DNA of 11,419 nucleotides from the NCBI GenBank assembly GCA_023409695.1, contig JAEYQZ010000046.1:1-11419 (forward strand), read 5' to 3'. The stretch is from Methanobacteriota archaeon. GTDB taxonomy: Archaea; Methanobacteriota; Methanobacteria; Methanobacteriales; Methanobacteriaceae. A program made the position numbers and the translations under genes. Numbering within the stretch: position 1 is the first letter of the stretch; each line of letters opens with the position of its first letter. Shown here piece after piece: positions 6,788 to 11,419 of the stretch. Below the pieces are notes generated by a model. It had not been told where the DNA came from. It saw only the letters and a program-made list of their open reading frames with translations, and did not search any database.

Positions 6788-7363
6788 ATGTATATATGTT
6801 TAGAAGGCATTGACGGCTCGGGAAAATCAACACAGGTTCTTCTTCTTGAAGAATGGCTTAATGAATGTGGATTTGAAGTTATGCGGGTTTTTGAACCCAC
6901 TGATTCTGATATTGGGAGATTAATACGGAAAATGCTCAGAGATCCTGACGCAACTGGAGAAAATTTCCAGAAAACTCTGGCTCTTTTATTTGCTGCCGAC
7001 CGTATGGTACTTATGGATGAAATCAAGGCCGCAGAACAATCAGGTAAGATTGTAATAAGCGACAGGTGTTTCTATTCAAGTATTGTTTATCAAAATGACC
7101 CTTCATGGCTTTATGAATTGAATAAATTTGTTAAGATACCGGACACGGTAATATTGCTTGATCTGGATGTTGAAACTGCCCTTAAACGGTGTGATGGTAA
7201 AGATAGTTTTGAAAATAAGGTTTTTCTTGAAAAAATCAGGGAAAGATACCTTGAACTTGCTCGGAAGAATGATTTCTTTGTCATAGATTCAAATAATGGA
7301 ATCAATAAAACATGTGATGATATAAAGAAGGTTATCTCTCCTAAAATTGGCAGATGCATCTAG
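6788..7363 (+). CDS. tmk: Thymidylate kinase (dTMP kinase)
   Basis: Transfers phosphate from ATP to dTMP to make dTDP in the dTTP pathway; cytosolic. The P-loop is GIDGSGKST at residues 7-15. FEPT (35-38) corresponds to the family's R/F-EP-G segment, and LLFAADR (66-72) is the dTMP-site helix. The signature DRCFYSSIVYQ (92-102) matches DRYxxSxxAYQ. VILLDLDVETAL (121-132) is the core strand leading to the lid. At 191 residues it is slightly short for the family (about 200-215), mostly in the lid and C-terminus. No motif is missing. The ATG at 6788 is chosen because MYICLEGIDG begins directly with the first strand, and because promoter spacing suggests a leaderless mRNA. It is followed by a T-rich tract, so probably monocistronic. 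Confidence 0.93.
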   Translation: MYICLEGIDGSGKSTQVLLLEEWLNECGFEVMRVFEPTDSDIGRLIRKMLRDPDATGENFQKTLALLFAADRMVLMDEIKAAEQSGKIVISDRCFYSSIVYQNDPSWLYELNKFVKIPDTVILLDLDVETALKRCDGKDSFENKVFLEKIRERYLELARKNDFFVIDSNNGINKTCDDIKKVISPKIGRCI

Positions 7364-7370
7364 TTAAATG

Positions 7371-7392
7371 TATTTTTACTCCTTTAATTTTT
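7371..7392 (+). terminator. T-rich terminator candidate after tmk
   Basis: T5 (7373-7377) and a second T-rich block (7383-7392) begin eight bases after the tmk stop. There is no hairpin; inferred from composition. Confidence 0.35.
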
Positions 7393-7483
7393 AACCTGTT
7401 TCTTTATTTGATATTAAGTCTTGCTTTGTCTGTGAAATAATGAAGATTAATTATAGATATTTTTTGTTGGAATTGTAATATGC

Positions 7484-7535
7484 ACAAAAATTAAGTATTA
7501 TTTAAATCATAAATATCATTTGTACAAAAATCAAG
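7484..7535 (+). repeat. Pair of 12-base direct repeats flanking a TATA-like box
   Basis: ACAAAAATTAAG at 7484-7495 and ACAAAAATCAAG at 7524-7535 differ at one base and are exactly 40 bases apart. TATTTAAAT (7499-7507), the likely TATA box of the following gene, lies between them, and the second copy falls at the predicted start site near 7530. The arrangement fits an operator pair for a repressor, but no regulator is identified. Confidence 0.4.
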
Positions 7536-7581
7536 CTCTAATGAAATTCTGAGTTTATTTACTATTTACGGAGAAACAAGC

Positions 7582-8025
7582 ATGGTAAATGAAGATGAAC
7601 TTACAGATATGATAGTTAATACGGATTTAGAGAAAGTTCAAGGCCCTAAAGATATCTGGGAAAAGAAAATTGATCTTGATGGCGGGAGATCTCTAGTTGT
7701 GGGCTATGAAGAGGAATCAAAAGTCTGTCAAGGCTTAACTAAAGATTTAACCAGCGGAACGGATGAAGAAAAATGTGCCATTACTTACAGCTGGTACTGG
7801 GAAGTTAGAGATTCCGAAACTTGGGATGTTATTTATGAAAATCATGATACTGATTTAGGTTTTTGTTCTGAAGATCTACAAAAAGCCTGGAGCGATGAAA
7901 GCACATTTGAAGATATTGGTGATGTTCCAGGAACAGAACTCTGCACATGGAGCGATCAAAACGGTATAGATGACATTGTAGAAGATATAATTGATGATAT
8001 TCGAGATGTTGTAAAAATTCAATAA
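7582..8025 (+). CDS. Orphan, very acidic protein with four cysteines, function unknown
   Basis: 147 residues, no signal peptide or membrane segment, so presumably cytosolic. About 40 Asp/Glu against 12 Lys/Arg give a strongly negative protein. Cysteines are at 49, 65, 95 and 121, too widely spaced for a classical zinc finger but able to bind a metal or form disulfides. Six Trp include SWYWEV (70-75) and CTWSDQNG (121-128). The C-terminal segment (about 129-145, IDDIVEDIIDDIRDVV) looks like an amphipathic acidic helix. The gene is well supported: GGAGA eight bases before the ATG, preceded by a TATA-like box between direct repeats. It is a single-gene unit convergent with the tyrS operon. I recognise no family. 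Possibilities such as a DNA mimic, inhibitor or metal-binding protein cannot be separated from sequence alone. Confidence 0.75.
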   Translation: MVNEDELTDMIVNTDLEKVQGPKDIWEKKIDLDGGRSLVVGYEEESKVCQGLTKDLTSGTDEEKCAITYSWYWEVRDSETWDVIYENHDTDLGFCSEDLQKAWSDESTFEDIGDVPGTELCTWSDQNGIDDIVEDIIDDIRDVVKIQ

Positions 8026-8029
8026 GTTA

Positions 8030-8226
8030 AAAAAGTAGGTATAACTTAAAATATAAAAAATTAAAAGAGTATTTACTATATCTTAATCTTTTATTTTGAT
8101 TTAAACCTTGGATAGTGTATCTTGATTCAAGATATATATTTTGATTAATAAATTAATGATAATTAATTCTTTATCAGTTAATTTTTTTTATTCTCTGGTT
8201 TAAATATCTGATAAATGTGTAAATAG
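8030..8226 (-). pseudogene. Two decayed tandem copies of the 3' end of the 65-residue gene
   Basis: The segment around 8126-8226 repeats 8227-8325 with offset 99-101: TTCAAGATATA, TTGATTAATAAATT and a 19-base block at 8186-8204/8285-8303 are identical. Read in the gene's frame, this copy encodes FIRYLNQRIKKIN then stop, against LIIKGLNQRIKDLEDK in the gene. A weaker third copy around 8030-8125 keeps AATCTTTTATT (8085-8095) and TTTAAACCTT (8100-8109), offset 196-198, and would encode TIQGLNQ before a 2-base deletion. The array looks like a threefold duplication of the gene end that has decayed with distance. Neither extra copy has a start. Confidence 0.65.
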
Positions 8227-8266
8227 TTCAAGATATAAATTGATTAATAAATTTAAAGAATAATTA

Positions 8267-8464
8267 TTATTTATCCTCTAAATCTTTTATTCTCTGGTTT
8301 AAACCTTTGATAATAAGGTCCTGTGCACTTTCAAGATCTTCTTTTTCACCAATAATTACTGGTCCGTAATCAGTTTGTTTAAATTCTAATTTATCGTATT
8401 TTTCCATAACTTCTGCAATTAATTGTCCTGGAGTTCCTGGAGGTATTCTCATTTCGTATTCCAT
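8267..8464 (-). CDS. Small conserved-looking protein coupled to tyrS, function unknown
   Basis: 65 residues with a likely beta-alpha-beta-beta-alpha layout. A first strand (EYEMRIPP, 2-9) precedes helix TPGQLIAEVMEKY (11-23). Two strands around a turn follow (KLEFKQTDYGPVIIGEK, 25-41), then a long charged helix (44-65, ending LNQRIKDLEDK) that could form a coiled coil. No cysteines, no catalytic motif and no signal peptide, so presumably cytosolic. The start is firm: AGGTGAT (8468-8474) overlaps the tyrS stop codon and lies three bases before ATG, so the two genes are probably transcribed together and translationally coupled. That suggests a translation-related or housekeeping role, but this is inference. 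Degraded copies of its 3' end follow downstream. I do not recognise the family. Confidence 0.78.
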   Translation of the reverse strand: MEYEMRIPPGTPGQLIAEVMEKYDKLEFKQTDYGPVIIGEKEDLESAQDLIIKGLNQRIKDLEDK

Positions 8465-8467
8465 AAA

Positions 8468-8474
8468 ATCACCT
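8468..8474 (-). promoter_or_regulatory. Ribosome binding site of the 65-residue gene, overlapping the tyrS stop
   Basis: On the minus strand AGGTGAT shares two bases with the tyrS TAG (8475-8473), then TTT and ATG. The geometry predicts coupling between termination of tyrS and initiation of the small gene. Confidence 0.7.
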
Positions 8475-9429
8475 ATTCGAGATAGTTTCTTACAGGTTCT
8501 AAAATTTCGATTAAATTATTTGTCACTGCATTTTTGAGGTCAAGAGGGTGTAACTTCCCATCTTTATATGCCTCTAAAAGCTCATTGTAACTTAATTCAA
8601 GATTTCCTCCAAATTTAGGAGGTCTCTCAATTAATATGGTGTCTTTACTGTCATATATGAAATGTTTTGCTATTTCAATTATTGGATTTCCTTCTACTTC
8701 TCCTGCTGGACAGAAACTGTTTTTAACCTTCTTTTTTATAACTTCAGGAGAATCATCAATGGCTATGAAGTTTTCTTTACTTGAAGACATCTTTTCAGAG
8801 CCGTCAGTTCCATGGAGGAGAGGTGTGTGAATTATAACTGGTGTAGAAGACCCCACTTTCGGTAAATTTTCCCTTGCAAGCATGTGAATCTTTCTCTGTT
8901 CCATTCCGCCAAGTGCAACATCAACATCTAAAAATAGCATGTCTATAACCTGCATAAGGGGATATATTACTTCTGCAACGCGGTGGTCAGTTTCATGTCT
9001 TGTTATCTGGGCCATACTACGTTTTGCGCGTGATAAAGTAGTTGAAAGTGCAAGTTCATACAGTTTACATGTGTAATCTTCAGATTTCTGGAAACTGGAA
9101 CCTAAGATGAATTCAGTTTCTTCACTCAATCCAAAGGCAAGGAAACATTTCCTCATGTAGTCTGCAATCTCTTTAATTTCTTCAAGGGTTCCCTTTTCAT
9201 TTAAGTAAGCATGAAGGTCTGCAAGAAGGATTTTAATTTTGAATCCGGCTTTTTGCAGGTCTATCATCTTTTTAACGGTGATAGCATGTCCAAGATGGAC
9301 TTTTCCCGAGGGTTCATAACCAATATAAGCTACAGGAGAATCCTTTTCAAGTTTTTCTTTAAGTTCATCGTGGGATATTATTTCCAGTGTTCCTCTTTCT
9401 ATCATGTCTATTGTATTATCTATGTCCAT
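8473..9429 (-). CDS. tyrS: Tyrosyl-tRNA synthetase, archaeal type
   Basis: Class I synthetase that attaches tyrosine to tRNA-Tyr in the cytosol. 318 residues, close to the compact archaeal enzyme of Methanocaldococcus jannaschii (306). Class I motifs are HLGH (45-48) in a YIGYEPSGKVHLGH block and KMSSS (213-217). By alignment from memory with the M. jannaschii enzyme, the tyrosine-pocket residues are kept: Tyr35, Tyr156, Gln160, Asp163. Anticodon-binding residues also match: Cys240-Pro241, and His294 and Asp297 in KLHPLDLKN. There is no bacterial S4-type C-terminal domain. The start is set by GGTGAT three bases before the ATG. It is the first gene of a two-gene unit with the 65-residue protein. 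A TATA-like element near 9490 suggests its own promoter, separate from NMD3. Confidence 0.96.
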   Translation of the reverse strand: MDIDNTIDMIERGTLEIISHDELKEKLEKDSPVAYIGYEPSGKVHLGHAITVKKMIDLQKAGFKIKILLADLHAYLNEKGTLEEIKEIADYMRKCFLAFGLSEETEFILGSSFQKSEDYTCKLYELALSTTLSRAKRSMAQITRHETDHRVAEVIYPLMQVIDMLFLDVDVALGGMEQRKIHMLARENLPKVGSSTPVIIHTPLLHGTDGSEKMSSSKENFIAIDDSPEVIKKKVKNSFCPAGEVEGNPIIEIAKHFIYDSKDTILIERPPKFGGNLELSYNELLEAYKDGKLHPLDLKNAVTNNLIEILEPVRNYLE

Positions 9430-9486
9430 TATATCACCGTAAATTATCTAAAAATGAATTGTGTTATTGTAATTAAAAATCAGATA

Positions 9487-9496
9487 ATTTATATTA
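9487..9496 (-). promoter_or_regulatory. TATA box candidate for tyrS
   Basis: The minus strand carries AATATAAATT, predicting a start near 9465 and a leader of about 35 bases with GGTGAT near its end. Other AT-rich matches near 9530 (CTTATAACT, AAAATATAC) cannot be excluded. Confidence 0.35.
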
Positions 9497-9580
9497 ATCT
9501 TTATTTAAGTTACATATTATTTAGTTATAAGTATATTTTGATCAACCGATTAAAAATTCTTTAGGGGTTGCTTTGTACAT

Positions 9581-10648
9581 TTAAGTATTTTTAAAATTCC
9601 CTAAAATATAAAGATTCCCTTCTATTTCAACCACGGGTACTTGAGACCCAATTTCAACATCAGCAATTTCAGAATTTATATCTATATCTAATGGTTCATA
9701 TGAAACTGGATGAAGTATCTGGATTGAATTTGGAGCTTTTGCAGTTACAGTTGTTTCTTTTATGTCTTCTTTCTTTGCAACTGTTTCTATTTTATCGTAA
9801 TCACGCCACTGGATTGAAGTTGGATTTTGTGAAATTAAATCCTTAACTGAAATTCGTTTACCTTCTATGCTTGTAACCTGACCTAAAACATTTCCATATT
9901 TGATAAAGTCATTAACTCTGAAATAGGGTATCCTAAGAGAAATCCAGGTCCTGTAGAGATCTTTTCCAGCGGATTTGTCACGACCCATTAGTCGTGGTGA
10001 TTCTTTAATAACTCCACCAAAGTGATCCTTCAAGATATTTGATAATCTTTTGGCAACCTTTTGAGAACCAACATAATAATCTATTCCTTCTTTAAGCACA
10101 ACACGCTCTGCTATATATGCCATTTTGTTCTTTTTTGAAATTTTATTGATGCTATCTGCAATGAGCATGTCAATGGAGTTTATCTCTTCTTCATCGGGAT
10201 TTCTGTTATCTGCCCTTAGTTGAATTACGGCTTCATAGTATCCTGACATGTATTTACTGCATTCTGGGCAGACATTTCTATTGATTTTAACATTTAACTT
10301 ATGGTCTTGCTCGATTAGTTCCCCTAAAACAGATCCTTTGATATGTACAATAAATTCAAGGGTAGATCCTCGTTCTAAAATCAGTTCAAGATCAATTTCA
10401 ACGTCTTGAGCATATTTATTTAAGGTTATATGGTCATTTAACGTGTTGAGTATAACTTCTTCGTCTGATATTTCTAAATCATGCCATTTTCCTTTCTCAA
10501 GGCGAGATTCACAGTGGGCACATATTGTTATTTCGATCTGATCAGGAATTTCAGCTAAAACAACATCTTCTAAAAAACAGGACCTGCAGAGGTTATCAAA
10601 AAGTTTCTCTTCAGTTTTTCCACAATTTGGACAGAACATAAAAATCAT
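9581..10648 (-). CDS. Archaeal NMD3 family protein
   Basis: Homologue of eukaryotic Nmd3, the adaptor that binds the joining face of the 60S ribosomal subunit for export. In archaea, which have no nucleus, the family is thought to act in large-subunit maturation or quality control. 355 residues. The N-terminal zinc-binding part has CxxC pairs Cys6/9 (FCPNCG), Cys21/24 (CRSC), Cys43/46 (CAHC) and Cys127/130 (CPEC). The family block GYYEAVIQLR (136-145) follows directly. The C-terminal half holds beta-rich, SH3/eIF5A-like segments (about 235-355, including VNDFIKYGNVLGQVTSIEGKRISVKDL). The start is either ATG 10648 or the internal ATG at residue 4 (10639), which gives the more typical MFCPNCG; neither has a ribosome binding site, so a leaderless mRNA is possible. 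It lies downstream of aIF2-beta across a hairpin array. Confidence 0.9.
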   Translation of the reverse strand: MIFMFCPNCGKTEEKLFDNLCRSCFLEDVVLAEIPDQIEITICAHCESRLEKGKWHDLEISDEEVILNTLNDHITLNKYAQDVEIDLELILERGSTLEFIVHIKGSVLGELIEQDHKLNVKINRNVCPECSKYMSGYYEAVIQLRADNRNPDEEEINSIDMLIADSINKISKKNKMAYIAERVVLKEGIDYYVGSQKVAKRLSNILKDHFGGVIKESPRLMGRDKSAGKDLYRTWISLRIPYFRVNDFIKYGNVLGQVTSIEGKRISVKDLISQNPTSIQWRDYDKIETVAKKEDIKETTVTAKAPNSIQILHPVSYEPLDIDINSEIADVEIGSQVPVVEIEGNLYILGNFKNT

Positions 10649-10671
10649 TTATTAATTTTAATTAAATTAAA

Positions 10672-10830
10672 CCCTCGAAAATCTGTAAAAATTCATAATT
10701 TATCATTTGGCAGATTTTCGGGGCATGTGAAAAACTTCGTTTTTCACGGTTACAAATCAAAGATTTGTAAACACCAAAAATTCTATGAATTTTTGAGCAA
10801 TAATTATATAAATGGAAAATGCCATTTATA
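10672..10830. repeat. Array of five consecutive inverted repeats between aIF2-beta and NMD3
   Basis: Outer repeat: CGAAAATCTG (10676-10685) with its complement at 10711-10720, extended by CCC (10672-10674) and GGG (10721-10723) across a one-base bulge. Then three perfect 21-mers, each with 9-base arms and a 3-base loop: 10727-10747 (arm GTGAAAAAC, loop TTC), 10750-10770 (arm TTACAAATC, loop AAA) and 10775-10795 (arm CAAAAATTC, loop TAT). Last, TATAAATGG (10807-10815) pairs with 10822-10830 across a 6-base loop and covers the aIF2-beta stop codon. The arms differ in sequence while the geometry is kept. The array fills nearly the whole gap. It could act as a terminator, an RNA-processing site or a mobile palindromic element; not recognised. 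Confidence 0.75.
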
Positions 10831-11233
10831 ATGTCTTAAGTGGAGCTTTAGCACCACATGCTTCACATTTAAGTAAAAATACACGGTCTTCTCTGACTAT
10901 CTTTGTATCTGGCCTGTTACACTCGTGGCACATGATAAATCTTTTTACATAGTCGTCTATTCTTTCATTTATGAGGTAATGTGTAAATTTACCCTGCATT
11001 ATAGCTCTGCTTCCTTCTAAATTCCCTGCAGTTCCTAATTCTCTAAGTAAAAATTTGAGAACATGCTGAGGGTCCCTGTTTAATGCTTCTGTAATATCTT
11101 TAAAGTTCTGTATAATTGTCCTATTTCCTTGAATTACGGAATATGCTTTAGGGACGCTAAATCTTTTTGTTTCAAAAACCTTTTGGGGTAATTGGTCTAT
11201 AGCTCTATCTAATAATTTATCGTAATCGCTCAT
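10826..11233 (-). CDS. Translation initiation factor aIF2, beta subunit
   Basis: The beta subunit of the heterotrimeric aIF2 GTPase, which delivers initiator Met-tRNA to the small ribosomal subunit. From ATG 11233 the product is 135 residues, the normal size for archaeal aIF2-beta. An N-terminal helix (DYDKLLDRAIDQLP) is the expected gamma-subunit contact. The central alpha/beta domain contains GNRTIIQNFKDITEALNRDP and HVLKFLLRELGT. The C-terminal zinc ribbon has CHEC (Cys102/Cys105) and CEAC (Cys123/Cys126). The frame extends to a TTG at 11248, but that TTG overlaps the ribosome binding site GGAGGT (11241-11246), which is placed seven bases before ATG 11233; the shorter form is therefore chosen. 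It is the first gene of the minus-strand translation group. Confidence 0.95.
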   Translation of the reverse strand: MSDYDKLLDRAIDQLPQKVFETKRFSVPKAYSVIQGNRTIIQNFKDITEALNRDPQHVLKFLLRELGTAGNLEGSRAIMQGKFTHYLINERIDDYVKRFIMCHECNRPDTKIVREDRVFLLKCEACGAKAPLKTL

Positions 11234-11240
11234 ATTATCA

Positions 11241-11246
11241 ACCTCC
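11241..11246 (-). promoter_or_regulatory. Ribosome binding site that sets the aIF2-beta start
   Basis: On the minus strand GGAGGT, then TGATAAT and ATG at 11233. It excludes the upstream TTG at 11248 as the start, because that codon overlaps the site. Confidence 0.75.
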
Positions 11247-11286
11247 AATAAAGTTGAATTAGTTTAGTTATAATCTTAAAAATAAC

Positions 11287-11302
11287 ATTTTAAATTATAA
11301 TG
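11287..11302 (-). promoter_or_regulatory. TATA box candidate for aIF2-beta
   Basis: ATTATAATTTAAAATG on the minus strand predicts a start near 11268 and a leader of about 35 bases. A second match (AAAAGTATAAC, near 11310-11320) would give a longer leader. Nothing else is recognised between 11249 and the window end. Confidence 0.35.
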
Positions 11303-11419
11303 AACATAGTTATACTTTTCATGACTTAAAAAAGTAATGATTTGGGCTATGAAATTATAAATTTCTTTGGACTTAGAAAAATAGTCAAAATTTTGAAAAA
11401 TAAAGAAAAATTGAGTGTG

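Noticed and set aside
6697..7026. 109-residue minus-strand frame opposite tmk
   Set aside because: It is antisense to the P-loop region of a clear thymidylate kinase and low in complexity; a shadow frame.
7582..8025. Toxin-antitoxin or anti-defence gene
   Set aside because: There is no paired small gene and no recognisable toxin, antitoxin or Acr motif. High acidity alone is not enough, so it is left as unknown.
10727..10795. CRISPR array
   Set aside because: The units are palindromes of different sequence with 2-4 base gaps. There are no identical repeats, no spacers of 30-40 bases and no cas genes nearby.
10672..10830. Insertion sequence or transposon ends
   Set aside because: No transposase, no target-site duplication and no pair of matching terminal repeats bounding the array. 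A small non-autonomous palindromic element stays possible but unproven.
11234..11248. TTG at 11248 as start of aIF2-beta (five extra residues)
   Set aside because: The codon overlaps the GGAGGT site that is correctly spaced for ATG 11233; the shorter protein matches family length.

Overview
The window is about two thirds A+T and reads as a stretch of archaeal chromosome, most likely a methanogen of the Methanobacteriales (Methanobacterium-like). The main evidence is the set of archaeal translation genes: aIF2-beta, an NMD3 family protein and an archaeal-type tyrosyl-tRNA synthetase. Supporting signs are TATA-box promoters, GGTGAT/GGAGGT ribosome binding sites, T-rich terminators and a PAS/GAF histidine kinase. 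The genus is inferred from gene content only. There are no tRNA or rRNA genes, no CRISPR array and no insertion sequence.

Layout. 1-314 (+): the 3' part of a secreted chagasin-type (I42) inhibitor-like protein. 720-2795 (+): a soluble PAS-GAF-PAS histidine kinase whose frame is open from just after a strong ribosome binding site, but which has no ATG, GTG or TTG until inside the first PAS domain. 2796-3448: a 653-base gene-free stretch with several clean hairpins. 3449-3856 (-): a small lipoprotein. 3950-6607 (-): an 885-residue U32 family protein with a four-cysteine iron-sulfur motif. 6788-7363 (+): thymidylate kinase, divergent from U32. 7582-8025 (+): an orphan, very acidic four-cysteine protein. 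8267-9429 (-): tyrS followed by a coupled 65-residue gene. 9581-10648 (-): NMD3. 10826-11233 (-): aIF2-beta.

How the genes fit together. The right third (about 8267-11248) is a minus-strand translation neighbourhood running aIF2-beta, NMD3, tyrS, then the 65-residue protein. U32 proteins of this type are often RNA-modifying enzymes, so that gene may also serve translation. The left part is accessory: sensor kinase, inhibitor-like protein and lipoprotein.

No obvious new defence or metabolic system is visible. The unusual signals are non-coding or structural: (1) the kinase with no canonical start; (2) five consecutive inverted repeats between aIF2-beta and NMD3, three of them 21-mers with 9-base arms and 3-base loops; (3) three successive hairpins after the kinase; (4) two decayed tandem copies, period about 99 bases, of the 3' end of the 65-residue gene; (5) possible operators upstream of the kinase and of the acidic protein.
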